Shown here piece by piece: positions 9,323 to 17,863 of a DNA stretch of 64,000 nucleotides; the first letter of the stretch is position 1, and each line of letters starts with the position of its first letter. Location of the stretch: NCBI RefSeq assembly GCF_003815535.1, contig NZ_RPFZ01000001.1, positions 62,001-126,000 on the forward strand. The letters run 5' to 3'. This DNA comes from Aurantiacibacter spongiae (GTDB lineage: Bacteria > Pseudomonadota > Alphaproteobacteria > Sphingomonadales > Sphingomonadaceae). The position numbers were made by a program, and so were the translations under genes. The notes under the pieces are model-generated. The model had not been told where the DNA came from, searched no databases, and worked only from the letters and a program-made list of their open reading frames with translations.

Positions 9323-9868
9323 ATGCGCGCCTCGATTCTCACCGCCACGCTTTGTGTCACCGCCCTTTCCCTCACCGCCTGTTCCGACAATACCGAGCAG
9401 ACCGCCCCCGTCGCCGAGGCGGACGGAGCGGATGCCGGTAGCGATGCCACCGACGGGAATATCGTGGGCGAGGGGGCGACGGTCGTGATGGACGCCAACG
9501 CGGTTACCGAGCAGCAACTTGTTGCTCTTGACGGCATGACCCCGGACCTCGCGCAGACCATCGTGGCCGGACAGCCCTACGCCAGCGTCACCGATCTGGA
9601 CGCGGCGCTGACCCGGACCCTTTCCCGCGAACAGGCCGACACTGTCCTTCGCAACGTCTTCGTCCCTGTGGACCTCAACACCGCGAGCGATGCCGAGTTG
9701 CGGCTCATTCCCGGCATGACCGAGCGGATGGAGCACGAGTTCAAGGAATACCGGCCCTATACCGACATCTCTCAGTTCGATCGCGAGATCGGCAAGTATG
9801 TCGACGAGGAAGAGGTCGCGCGCTTCCGCAACTACGTCACCCTCGACGCCGCTGAAGCCACATCCTGA
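9323..9868 (+). CDS. Lipoprotein with helix-hairpin-helix repeats
   Basis: The 181-residue product has a lipoprotein signal peptide (lipobox LTAC, Cys near residue 20) and an Asp/Ala-rich linker to about residue 55. Two ComEA-like helix-hairpin-helix segments follow: one around residues 60-110 and a clearer one, starting DLNTASDAEL, at about 117-160. This family is usually annotated as an exported DNA-uptake-like helix-hairpin-helix protein, but I see no competence genes nearby, so function is open. AAGGAAC lies at proper distance before the ATG. Its last 32 bases overlap the convergent MsrQ-like gene. Confidence 0.85.
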   Translation: MRASILTATLCVTALSLTACSDNTEQTAPVAEADGADAGSDATDGNIVGEGATVVMDANAVTEQQLVALDGMTPDLAQTIVAGQPYASVTDLDAALTRTLSREQADTVLRNVFVPVDLNTASDAELRLIPGMTERMEHEFKEYRPYTDISQFDREIGKYVDEEEVARFRNYVTLDAAEATS

Positions 9869-10403
9869 GCAGTTCGATCATGGCGAGCGTGGCGATGTGC
9901 AACCATGCCGTGATCGGGTCGAACGCCGACAGAACCCAGTGCGCGAACATCAGGACCGCCGCTGGATAGACGAGCCGGTGCAGGCGCTTCCATGATCGCT
10001 TGAGAAAGCGCATGGAAGCGTCGTTCGACGTCGCCGCCAGGGGTGCGAACAGCGCCAGCGCCAGCCAGCCAAGCGCGATGTAGGCTGTCGACAGGTCCGC
10101 CAGAACGAAATCGAGCGAGCCCTTGCGCTGGAGGTAGATGGCCGTGTGCGCGGCGGCGTAGGCGAAGCTCGCTACCCCCAGATCGCGCCGGCGGCGCAGC
10201 AGCCAGCGCGTCCATGTCCGCGGTCCGAACAGCAGGCGAAGAGGCGTTACCACGAGCGTTGCCATGAGCAGCCACGCAGCCCAGTCGCCGCTGTCGCCAA
10301 TGATGTGGCCGTATCCGTATTGCGATGGTGCGCTGGACCACCGGTACAGCATTGCCGCGCCCGGCAAGGCGAGGATCAGCCACAGGACAGAGCGCGTGGT
10401 CAC
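9837..10403 (-). CDS. MsrQ/YedZ-like ferric reductase-type membrane protein
   Basis: The 188-residue protein has five or six hydrophobic helices with His residues placed to bind heme (AAAHTAIY near residue 86, RLHRLVY near 140, FAHWVL near 155), the pattern of the ferric reductase-like transmembrane domain family. MsrQ passes electrons from the quinone pool to the periplasmic methionine sulfoxide reductase MsrP. No msrP is adjacent here, so the partner is unknown. It overlaps the carbonic anhydrase stop by 4 bases (ATGA), implying coupling, and overlaps the convergent HHH lipoprotein gene at its 3' end. Confidence 0.8.
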   Translation of the reverse strand: MTTRSVLWLILALPGAAMLYRWSSAPSQYGYGHIIGDSGDWAAWLLMATLVVTPLRLLFGPRTWTRWLLRRRRDLGVASFAYAAAHTAIYLQRKGSLDFVLADLSTAYIALGWLALALFAPLAATSNDASMRFLKRSWKRLHRLVYPAAVLMFAHWVLSAFDPITAWLHIATLAMIELLRMWLQRRRG

Positions 10404-11047
10404 GCTTCTGCGAACGTGCCCTTCTTCTCGTCCAGCAGGCGCAGGATACCGTCGGAAATCGCGAAGTGCGCGCCGCGCAGCGTCAGTTCGCCCGCGTTTT
10501 CCTTGTCCTTGACGAAAGGAAAGGTGCGCAGGTTTGCAAGGCTTACCTTCACCGCCGCCATCTCCATCGCCATGCCGGCCTCTCGCCCATTTGTGCCGTA
10601 TCGCGCGGCGATGGGATCGCGTGCGTCGTCGAGCATGTGTACCCAGTTGGCGACGAACCCGCCAGAACCCGGATCATTGCCGTACAGATCCTGCGTCAGC
10701 GCCGCTTGGCATCCGCCGCACATGCCATGTCCCATCACCATGACCTCGCGCACCTTCAGGAACTGAACCGCGAATTCGAGCGCGGCGGAAACGCCGTGCT
10801 GGCCCGGTGTCGTCTCGTACGGGGGGACAAGCGCCGCGACGTTGCGCACGACGAAAATCTCTCCGGGAGACACGTCGAATATCTGCGCCGGGTCCACCCG
10901 GCTGTCGGAACAGGCGATCACCATGACCTTGGGCTCCTGCCCTTCGCGCAGCGACGCCCAGCGCTCGTGTTCCTCCCTGTAATCCCCGGCGCGGAAGCGG
11001 CGGTAGCCGTGAAGGAGGTGGGTGAGTTCGGTGCTTGGCTGGGTCAT
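10400..11047 (-). CDS. Beta-class carbonic anhydrase
   Basis: The enzyme interconverts CO2 and bicarbonate in the cytoplasm. The 215-residue length is usual. Zinc ligands are visible as C46-S-D48-S-R50 (with the Asp/Arg dyad) and H107-G-M-C110, the classical Cys-His-Cys set of beta enzymes. The ATG at 11047 follows GAGGCCG-type purines. It is the first gene of a two-gene unit with the MsrQ-like protein and is divergent from lipA across 106 bases. Confidence 0.95.
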   Translation of the reverse strand: MTQPSTELTHLLHGYRRFRAGDYREEHERWASLREGQEPKVMVIACSDSRVDPAQIFDVSPGEIFVVRNVAALVPPYETTPGQHGVSAALEFAVQFLKVREVMVMGHGMCGGCQAALTQDLYGNDPGSGGFVANWVHMLDDARDPIAARYGTNGREAGMAMEMAAVKVSLANLRTFPFVKDKENAGELTLRGAHFAISDGILRLLDEKKGTFAEA

Positions 11048-11082
11048 GGACGGCCTCCTGCAACAAGCGGGGGGATGCTGGC

Positions 11083-11094
11083 AAGACGTCTTGG
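11083..11094. repeat. 12-bp palindrome between carbonic anhydrase and lipA
   Basis: CAAGACGTCTTG is a perfect palindrome in the middle of the divergent intergenic region. It could be a regulator site shared by both promoters. No matching regulator is recognised. Confidence 0.3.
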
Positions 11095-11153
11095 CGATGT
11101 TGCCGGTTTCGGGGATTGCGGGGGCGCGGCCCGGTCCCTAAGTGCGGGAAGCG

Positions 11154-12095
11154 ATGAACGACCTTTCCACCGCCCCGCAGCCCGACGAAGCGCGCCCCGC
11201 GCGCCAGCGCAAGCCCGACTGGATCAGGGTGAAGGCCCCCGTCAGCGAAGGTTTCAACGAGACGCGCAAGCTGATGCGCGACCTTTCGCTCAACACCGTG
11301 TGCGAGGAGGCGGCTTGCCCCAATATCGGCGAGTGCTGGACGAAAAAGCACGCGACCGTCATGATCCTGGGCGACGTCTGCACGCGGGCCTGCGCGTTCT
11401 GCAACGTGAAGACCGGTATGCCCCGGATGGTCGATCCGCTGGAGCCTGAACATACCGCGGCGGCGGCGGCGAAGCTGGGGCTCAAGCATATCGTCGTCAC
11501 CAGCGTCGATCGCGACGACCTGCCCGACGGCGGGGCGGGGCAGTTCGTCCGGGTGATCGAGGCGATCCGGCGCGAGACGCCCGACACCACCATCGAGATC
11601 CTCACCCCCGACTTCCGTGGCAAGATGCGCGCCGCGGTCGAGGCGATCTGCGAGGCGGGGCCGGACGTCTACAATCACAATCTCGAAACCGTGCCGCGTC
11701 TCTATCCGACCATCCGGCCCGGGGCGCGCTACTACGCCTCGCTCCGCCTGCTCGAGGAAGTGAAGGCCCACGATCCGATGATCTTCACCAAATCCGGCGT
11801 CATGCTGGGGCTGGGGGAGCAACGCCTCGAAGTCCATCAGGTCATGGACGACATGCGCAGCGCGGACATCGATTTCGTGACGATGGGCCAGTATCTCCAG
11901 CCCACGCTTAGGCACGCCGCGGTCGAGGAATTCGTGACGCCGAAGGCGTTCGACGCCTACGGCTCGATCGCGCGGGCCAAGGGTTTCCTGCAGGTGGCGG
12001 CGACACCGCTGACCCGGTCCAGCTATCACGCGGGGGACGACTTCGCCCGGATGAAGGCCGCGCGGGAGGCGAAGCTGGCGAGGGTCAACGGCTGA
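11154..12095 (+). CDS. lipA: Lipoyl synthase
   Basis: LipA is a radical-SAM enzyme that inserts two sulfurs into octanoyl groups on lipoyl domains, such as that of PdhC encoded at 35.2-36.5 kb. Both Fe-S clusters are visible: the auxiliary cluster motif [12 protein letters not shown] and the SAM cluster motif CTRACAFC. The C-terminal RSSYHAG motif, whose Ser ligates the auxiliary cluster, is intact. I chose the ATG at 11154 (313 residues); a GTG four codons earlier is in frame. Its stop overlaps the next gene by one base (TGATG). Confidence 0.97.
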   Translation: MNDLSTAPQPDEARPARQRKPDWIRVKAPVSEGFNETRKLMRDLSLNTVCEEAACPNIGECWTKKHATVMILGDVCTRACAFCNVKTGMPRMVDPLEPEHTAAAAAKLGLKHIVVTSVDRDDLPDGGAGQFVRVIEAIRRETPDTTIEILTPDFRGKMRAAVEAICEAGPDVYNHNLETVPRLYPTIRPGARYYASLRLLEEVKAHDPMIFTKSGVMLGLGEQRLEVHQVMDDMRSADIDFVTMGQYLQPTLRHAAVEEFVTPKAFDAYGSIARAKGFLQVAATPLTRSSYHAGDDFARMKAAREAKLARVNG

Positions 12096-12556
12096 TGCCT
12101 TCGATCCGGGAAAAGCAGCGCCTGCCCTATACCTGCGAACAGATGTTCGATCTGGTCGCCGATGTGGACAAGTATCCCGAATTCCTGCCCTGGGTCGTCG
12201 CGACGCGCGTGCGCCATGACAGCGAGACGGCGATGACGGCCGACATGCTGGTCGGCTTCAAGGCAATCCGCGAGAAGTTCACCAGCAAGGTTGAGAAGGA
12301 CCGGCCCCGCGCCATCAACGTGCGATATGTCGACGGGCCGCTGCGCGACCTCGACAACAACTGGACCTTCACCGAGTTGCCGGAGGGCGGGTGCGAGATC
12401 GACTTCTGCGTCGACTTCGCCTTCAAAAGCAAGATGTTCGAGGCGCTGGCCGGGCAGTATATCGACCGCGCCTTTCGCAAGATGGTGACCGCGTTCGAGA
12501 AACGTGCTGACGAGCTTTACGGCAACAGCAGTTCGAGCGCGCAGAGCGTCGCCTGA
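12095..12556 (+). CDS. COQ10/RatA-type START-like protein
   Basis: The 153-residue protein belongs to the START/polyketide-cyclase fold family that includes mitochondrial COQ10 and is often labelled RatA-family toxin. It has the typical N-terminal pattern LPYTCEQMFDLVADVDKYPEF and a long C-terminal helix. COQ10 homologues bind ubiquinone; a toxin role is not indicated by the context, a one-base overlap with lipA. Its last 40 bases overlap the convergent cinA-C gene. Confidence 0.9.
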   Translation: MPSIREKQRLPYTCEQMFDLVADVDKYPEFLPWVVATRVRHDSETAMTADMLVGFKAIREKFTSKVEKDRPRAINVRYVDGPLRDLDNNWTFTELPEGGCEIDFCVDFAFKSKMFEALAGQYIDRAFRKMVTAFEKRADELYGNSSSSAQSVA

Positions 12557-13032
12557 CGGCGGACTTCGGCCCGGTCGCAGCCGTCGAAGACGCGCTCCTC
12601 CGCCGCGGGCTTTTCTTCGCCGCGAACCATGCGGGCGAACACGACCGTGCCGACCGGCTTGGCATCGCTGCCGCCCCCCGGCCCGGCGATACCGCTGATC
12701 GCCACCGCCACGTCGGCATCGCTGCGCTCGATCGCCCCGCTTGCCATGGCGTAGACGCAGGCCACGGACACCGCGCCAAACGCCTCGATGATTTCCTCCG
12801 CCACGCCCAGGTCGCGCTGCTTGGCGCCGTTGGAATAGGTCACGAAGCCGCAATCGAATACGTCCGAGCTACCCGGCACCGCCGTTAGCGCGGCGCTGAC
12901 GAGGCCGCCGGTACAGCTCTCGGCGAGCGCGATGCGGCGTCCGGCGTCGCGGTTGGCGGCGATCACCCTCTCGGCAAGGGCGATCAGGTCGCCGGGAAGG
13001 AGGCTCGGCAGGCCGGAGGGGGTGTCTGTCAT
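12517..13032 (-). CDS. CinA C-terminal domain protein (NMN amidohydrolase, PncC type)
   Basis: The 171-residue product corresponds to the stand-alone CinA C-terminal domain, which deamidates nicotinamide mononucleotide in the pyridine nucleotide cycle. The family signature AESCTGGLVSAALTAVPGSS near residue 30 and the later SGIAGPGGGS are intact. The ATG at 13032 overlaps the ispDF stop by 4 bases. An open frame continues upstream inside ispDF but shows no related sequence. It converges with the COQ10-like gene. Confidence 0.93.
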   Translation of the reverse strand: MTDTPSGLPSLLPGDLIALAERVIAANRDAGRRIALAESCTGGLVSAALTAVPGSSDVFDCGFVTYSNGAKQRDLGVAEEIIEAFGAVSVACVYAMASGAIERSDADVAVAISGIAGPGGGSDAKPVGTVVFARMVRGEEKPAAEERVFDGCDRAEVRRQATLCALELLLP

Positions 13033-14210
13033 CGCGGTTCGTCCCGGTTGCGGACCACCAGCGTCGCCACCGCCTGGGCGGCGATACCTTCGGCGCGCCC
13101 GGTGAAGCCGAGGCGTTCGGTCGTGGTGGCCTTCACGCTGACGGAACCGGCGGGCACTTGCAGAAGTTCCGCCAGCCGGGCGCACATGGCTTCGCGGTGC
13201 GGGCCGATCCTGGGTTCCTCGCAGATCAGCGTCAGATCGACATTGCCCACCGCGTAACCCGCCTCGGCCGCCAGCGATACAGCGTGTTCGACGAAAGCCG
13301 AGGACGCGGCCCCCCGCCAGCGCGGATCGCTGGGCGGGAAATGCCGGCCGATATCGCCCTTCGCGCAGGCACCGAGAATCGCGTCGACCAATGCGTGCAG
13401 TCCGACATCGGCATCCGAATGGCCGGCAAGGCCGCGATCGTGATCGATCCGCACGCCGCACAGCCACAAGTCCTCGCCCTCGGCCAGCCTGTGCACGTCA
13501 TATCCGGTTCCGACGCGGACGGGCGGGGGAGGGGGGGTATCGGTCCTGTCCACGAAATCCTCCGCGAAGGTGAGTTTCGCCAGTCGTTCGTCCCCCGTCA
13601 CCAGCGCGACCTCGCCGCCCGCGGCGCGCAGCACCTGGGCATCGTCGCCGGCGTCGGGTTCACCCGGCCAGTCACGGTGCGCTGCGAGGATGTCGGCGTA
13701 GCGAAACGCCTGGGGGGTCTGCACGCGGCGCAGTTCCTCGCGCCGCGCGGAGCCTGCCATGCGCTCTCCCTCCGCCCGCACGAGCGAGTCGACGACCGGC
13801 AGGACCGGGATCGCTCCGGGATCGAATTGAAGCGCGGTCAGCAAACGGTCGATCACGGTTGCGGGGCAGTCGGGCCGCGCGGCGTCGTGGACGAGAACCA
13901 GCGAGGGCGCATCGTCCGCGAGACTTTCCAGCGCCGCCGACACGCTTTCCTGCCGCGTCATGCCGCCGGTGACCAGCCGCACGGCGCAGCCGCCGAGCGC
14001 GCCGCGCGCGATGTCGTCCGCGCCTTCGGGTATCGCGACCACGACCGGCCCCGCGCCGGCGGCGCTGAGCGCCTCGACCGCATGGCGCACGACCGACTTT
14101 CCCCGCCACGGGGCGAATTGCTTGGGCACCGACTGCCGCGCGCGCAGCCCCTTGCCCGCGGCGACGATCACCGCGGCGAAACGGGGGGAGGGAGCGGGCG
14201 TGACTGGCAT
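13029..14210 (-). CDS. ispDF: Bifunctional IspD/IspF of the MEP isoprenoid pathway
   Basis: The 393-residue fusion joins two steps of the non-mevalonate pathway. Residues 1-225 are 2-C-methyl-D-erythritol 4-phosphate cytidylyltransferase (IspD), with [16 protein letters not shown] at the nucleotide-binding start. Residues 232-390 are the 2,4-cyclodiphosphate synthase (IspF), with GTGYDVHR and the metal-binding [12 protein letters not shown]. This fusion is common in Alphaproteobacteria. It is followed by cinA-C with a 4-base overlap and is divergent from dusB. Confidence 0.97.
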   Translation of the reverse strand: MPVTPAPSPRFAAVIVAAGKGLRARQSVPKQFAPWRGKSVVRHAVEALSAAGAGPVVVAIPEGADDIARGALGGCAVRLVTGGMTRQESVSAALESLADDAPSLVLVHDAARPDCPATVIDRLLTALQFDPGAIPVLPVVDSLVRAEGERMAGSARREELRRVQTPQAFRYADILAAHRDWPGEPDAGDDAQVLRAAGGEVALVTGDERLAKLTFAEDFVDRTDTPPPPPVRVGTGYDVHRLAEGEDLWLCGVRIDHDRGLAGHSDADVGLHALVDAILGACAKGDIGRHFPPSDPRWRGAASSAFVEHAVSLAAEAGYAVGNVDLTLICEEPRIGPHREAMCARLAELLQVPAGSVSVKATTTERLGFTGRAEGIAAQAVATLVVRNRDEPR

Positions 14211-14286
14211 CGGCGTCGCGCGCTACCCGCTTGAGTGCGCCCTAGCAATCCACTATGCGCCTGCCCATATTTTAGGCACACCCGAT

Positions 14287-15309
14287 ATGAGCAGCACCGA
14301 TCTTCCCACTCCCCCGGCGATGGCGCCGATCGACATCGGTCCCGTGCGGATCGATTGCCCGGTCGTTCTCGCACCGATGACGGGCGTGACCGACCGGCCC
14401 TTCCGCACCCTGGTCCGCCGTTACGGTTCGGGGCTCAACGTGACCGAGATGATCGCCAGTCAGGCGGCCATCCGCGAGACGCGGCAGTCGATCCAGAAGG
14501 CGGCGTGGGACCGGAGCGAGGAACCGGTATCCATGCAGCTCGTCGGTTCCGACCCCGACAGCATGGCCGATGCGGCAAGATTGCAGGAAGACAACGGTGC
14601 CGCCATTATCGATATCAATTTCGGCTGCCCGGTGCGCAAGATCGTCGGCACCTATGCCGGCAGCGCGCTGATGCGCGAGGTTCCGCTGGCAACGAAGCTG
14701 ATGGAAGCGACGGTGAAGGCCGTCTCGGTGCCGGTCACGGTCAAGATGCGGATGGGCTGGGACCACGCCAGTCTCAACGCGCCCGAACTGGCCAGGATCG
14801 CGCAGGATCTGGGCGTCAGGCTCGTCACTGTCCACGGTCGCACGCGCAACCAGATGTACAAGGGCAGCGCCGACTGGTCCTTCGTTCGCAAGGTGAAGGA
14901 CGCGGTGTCCATCCCCGTCATCGTCAACGGCGATATCTGCACCATCGCCGATGCGGCCACGGCGCTGGAACAGTCGGGCGCGGACGGGTTGATGATCGGG
15001 CGCGGCGCCTACGGAAGACCGTGGCTTCTGGGCCAGGTCATGCACTGGTGGCAGACCGGCGAAAACCTCGCCAGCCCCAGCGTCGACGAGCAGTACGACA
15101 CCGTGGTCGAGCACTACGGCGCGATGCTGGAGCATTACGGTCAGGACGTCGGGGTGAAGATCGCCCGCAAGCATCTGGGCTGGTACACCAAGGGGATGCA
15201 TGGCAGCGCCGATTTTCGCAACAAGGTGAACTTCATCGACGATCCGCGCACGGTGCTGGACGAACTCGAGCGGTTCTACACGCCGTTCCTGCATCGCCGC
15301 GCCGCGTGA
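14287..15309 (+). CDS. dusB: tRNA dihydrouridine synthase DusB
   Basis: DusB reduces specific uridines in the tRNA D-loop using FMN and NADPH. The 340-residue TIM-barrel protein has the FMN-site start [13 protein letters not shown] and the active-site cysteine in NFGCPVRK. I chose the ATG at 14287 because it precedes the conserved barrel; the frame is open further upstream across ispDF without similarity. It heads the dusB(nifR3)-ntrB-ntrC-ntrY-ntrX cluster common in alphaproteobacteria, and its stop overlaps the ntrB start (GTGA). Confidence 0.96.
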   Translation: MSSTDLPTPPAMAPIDIGPVRIDCPVVLAPMTGVTDRPFRTLVRRYGSGLNVTEMIASQAAIRETRQSIQKAAWDRSEEPVSMQLVGSDPDSMADAARLQEDNGAAIIDINFGCPVRKIVGTYAGSALMREVPLATKLMEATVKAVSVPVTVKMRMGWDHASLNAPELARIAQDLGVRLVTVHGRTRNQMYKGSADWSFVRKVKDAVSIPVIVNGDICTIADAATALEQSGADGLMIGRGAYGRPWLLGQVMHWWQTGENLASPSVDEQYDTVVEHYGAMLEHYGQDVGVKIARKHLGWYTKGMHGSADFRNKVNFIDDPRTVLDELERFYTPFLHRRAA

Positions 15310-16385
15310 CGAGGCGGATCGTGGCGCCGCCCGCTCCCGGCGACCAGATTGCCGGCCTGGGCTTCGCCTTGCTGCTGATCGATCCGGACTTGCGGGTGGT
15401 CGAGGCGAACCCGGCGGCAGAGGATCTGTTGGGGATCGGATCCGCGCGGCTGATCGGGCAGACGCTGCTCTCCCTTCTCACCATCGTCAATCCGCGCATC
15501 GTCGAACAGGTCCGCAGTCCCGACGTGCGGATCGTGGCGCGCGGGGTCGACATGCAGGTGGGGGAGCGGGCGATGCGGTGCAACCTTACCGTATCAACCC
15601 TGCCCTCCCACCCCGGCTGGCGTGTCGTCACCCTTTCCGATTCCAGCCAGGGCGAACGCTTCGAGGCGCAGGAGCGTCGCGGAACGCTGCGCGGGCCAGC
15701 CGTGCTGGCGCACGAGATCAAGAATCCGCTCGCCGCGATCAAGGGGGCCGCCCAGCTGCTGACGCGCAAGGTCGGGGCGGGCGAGGCACCGCTGACCGCC
15801 CTGATCGCCGACGAATCGGATCGGATTGCCGGGCTGATCGACCGGATGCAGCGGCTGGGGCGAGAACGGGCCGAACCCGTCGGCCCGCTCAACCTGCACC
15901 AGGCCATCCACCGTGCCTATTCCAGCGTGCGCCTCGCCAGCGACGGACCGATCGCCTGGCGCGAGGAATTCGATCCCTCTCTGCCCCCGGTACTGGCGAA
16001 CGAAGGCGCGCTCGTGCAGGTGCTGGTCAATCTGATGGCCAATGCGCGCGATGCGGCCCGCGACAGCGTCGCCCCGCAGGTGACTATCCAGACCCGGTTC
16101 GTCAGCGGACTGGTCATGAACGTCATCCGCCTGGGCCGGCCGGTCAAGCTGCCCATCGAGATCAGGGTGAGCGACAACGGAACCGGCATCGATCCGTCGG
16201 TAGCGGACAACATCTTCGAACCGTTCGTCAGCAGCAAGCCGAACGGGCAGGGACTGGGTCTGTCGCTGGTGCAGAAACTGGTGCGCGACATGGACGGGCG
16301 GATCAGCCATGAACGCGATGAAGCGGCCGGACTGACGCATTTCCGCGTACACTTGCCGGTAGCCAGGTCGGGGGAAGGGGCCTGA
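15306..16385 (+). CDS. ntrB: Nitrogen-regulation sensor kinase NtrB
   Basis: NtrB phosphorylates NtrC when nitrogen is scarce, under PII control, in the cytoplasm. The 359-residue protein has a PAS domain (about residues 15-115), a HisKA dimerisation domain with phospho-His near residue 136 in AHEIKNPL, and an HATPase with N box [10 protein letters not shown] and G boxes DNGTGI and GQGLGLSL. No membrane segment is seen, as expected. The GTG at 15306 overlaps the dusB stop by 4 bases; a GTG five codons later is the alternative. ntrC follows after 4 bases. Confidence 0.95.
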   Translation: MTRRIVAPPAPGDQIAGLGFALLLIDPDLRVVEANPAAEDLLGIGSARLIGQTLLSLLTIVNPRIVEQVRSPDVRIVARGVDMQVGERAMRCNLTVSTLPSHPGWRVVTLSDSSQGERFEAQERRGTLRGPAVLAHEIKNPLAAIKGAAQLLTRKVGAGEAPLTALIADESDRIAGLIDRMQRLGRERAEPVGPLNLHQAIHRAYSSVRLASDGPIAWREEFDPSLPPVLANEGALVQVLVNLMANARDAARDSVAPQVTIQTRFVSGLVMNVIRLGRPVKLPIEIRVSDNGTGIDPSVADNIFEPFVSSKPNGQGLGLSLVQKLVRDMDGRISHERDEAAGLTHFRVHLPVARSGEGA

Positions 16386-16389
16386 CGTC

Positions 16390-17793
16390 ATGAGCCGCAA
16401 GGCCTTGCTGGTCGAGGATGACACGGCCATTGCGACGGTGGTCAGGGTTGCCCTGGAAGATGAAGGGTTTGCCGTCGAAACCTGCGATAGCATCGAGAAG
16501 CGCGACGCCGCCCTGGCGGCGGGTGGTTTCGACGTCATGCTGACCGACGTGATGCTGCTCGACGGGGACGGGATCGACAGTCTTCCACGCGTACAGGACG
16601 CCCATCCCGACATGCCGGTCATCATCCTGTCCGCGCAAAATACGCTCGATACCGCGGTACGCGCGGCGACGCGGGGGGCGTTCGAATACTTTCCCAAGCC
16701 CTTCGACCTCGACGATCTGGTGCGTGCGGCGCGGCAGGCGGTCGATGCACGCTCTACCGGTGCCGAACAGACCGGCGAAGCGGCGCAGGACATGCCGCTC
16801 GTGGGCCGAAGCAAGCCGATGCAGGACGTCTATCGTCTCATCAGCCGGGTGCTGGGCAACGACCTTTCGGTGCTGGTGCTGGGTGAAAGCGGCACCGGCA
16901 AGGAACTCGTCGCGGAAGCCATTCACGAACTGGGCAGCCGCAAGACCGGTGCCTTCGTCGCCGTCAACGCCGCGGCCATCCCGCACGATCTGATCGAGAG
17001 CGAATTGTTCGGGCACGAAAAGGGCGCGTTCACAGGCGCTACCGCCCGGCGGATCGGCAAGTTCGAGCAGGCGGACGGCGGCACCCTCTTTCTCGACGAA
17101 ATAGGGGACATGCCGGCTGCCGCGCAGACCCGCCTGCTGCGGGCGCTGCAATCGGGCCGCATCCGCCGTGTCGGCGGGTCGGAAGAAATCGCCGTCGACG
17201 TGCGCATCGTGGCGGCCACCAATCGCGACCTCGCCCCGTTGATCGCGGACGGGCGCTTTCGGGAAGATCTCTATTACCGGCTGAACGTGGTGCCGATCCA
17301 TCTTCCACCGCTGCGGGAGCGGACCGACGATATCGAGCCGCTGGCGCGACACTTCCTCGGGCTGGCCGCACGGGAAGGCCTGCCGCGCCGGACACTGGGG
17401 CGCGACGCCGCCGATCTTCTCGCTCGCCAGCCCTGGCGGGGCAACGTTCGCGAATTGCGCAACCTGATCTACCGCGCCGCCCTCCTCGCCCGGGAGGACG
17501 AGATCGATGCTGCGCTCGTGACCGGGCTGCTAGACGAACCGCCACAGGTTGACGATGCACTGGAAGATATCGGTGCGAGCGTGACGAAGTGGCTCGAAAA
17601 CCGGCGATTTTCCGAAGGCTCTCTCTACCGTGACGCGCTGGCGGAGCTGGAACGACCGCTGCTGCGTCACGCCCTGGCGCGCACTGGCGGAAACCAGCTT
17701 CGCGCGGCGCAGGTGCTCGGCATCAATCGCAATACGCTGAGGAAGCGGCTGGGCGAGCTGGACATCGACCCGGACGACTTCGCGCACGGCTGA
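16390..17793 (+). CDS. ntrC: Sigma-54-dependent response regulator NtrC
   Basis: NtrC activates RpoN-dependent nitrogen genes. The 467-residue protein has a receiver domain with phospho-acceptor Asp53 and the EDD acidic pocket near residue 9-11. The AAA+ domain has Walker A GESGTGKE and an intact GAFTGA sigma-54 contact loop at residues 212-217. A C-terminal Fis-type helix-turn-helix ends the protein (LGINRNTLRKRL). It is 4 bases from ntrB and 70 bases before ntrY. Confidence 0.97.
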   Translation: MSRKALLVEDDTAIATVVRVALEDEGFAVETCDSIEKRDAALAAGGFDVMLTDVMLLDGDGIDSLPRVQDAHPDMPVIILSAQNTLDTAVRAATRGAFEYFPKPFDLDDLVRAARQAVDARSTGAEQTGEAAQDMPLVGRSKPMQDVYRLISRVLGNDLSVLVLGESGTGKELVAEAIHELGSRKTGAFVAVNAAAIPHDLIESELFGHEKGAFTGATARRIGKFEQADGGTLFLDEIGDMPAAAQTRLLRALQSGRIRRVGGSEEIAVDVRIVAATNRDLAPLIADGRFREDLYYRLNVVPIHLPPLRERTDDIEPLARHFLGLAAREGLPRRTLGRDAADLLARQPWRGNVRELRNLIYRAALLAREDEIDAALVTGLLDEPPQVDDALEDIGASVTKWLENRRFSEGSLYRDALAELERPLLRHALARTGGNQLRAAQVLGINRNTLRKRLGELDIDPDDFAHG

Positions 17794-17863
17794 ACCGCGG
17801 GGTTCCAAAAGGTTAACAAAAACCCCTTGCAAAAAGGCAACACCGGCGTTGTAACCTTGCCAC

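Noticed and set aside
12095-12556. RatA toxin of a toxin-antitoxin pair
   Set aside because: No antitoxin gene adjoins it. Overlap with lipA and COQ10-like sequence fit a housekeeping quinone-related role better.
12517-13467. Extended 316-codon version of the cinA-C gene
   Set aside because: The extra N-terminal part is an alternate frame of ispDF. The domain begins at ATG 13032, coupled to the ispDF stop.
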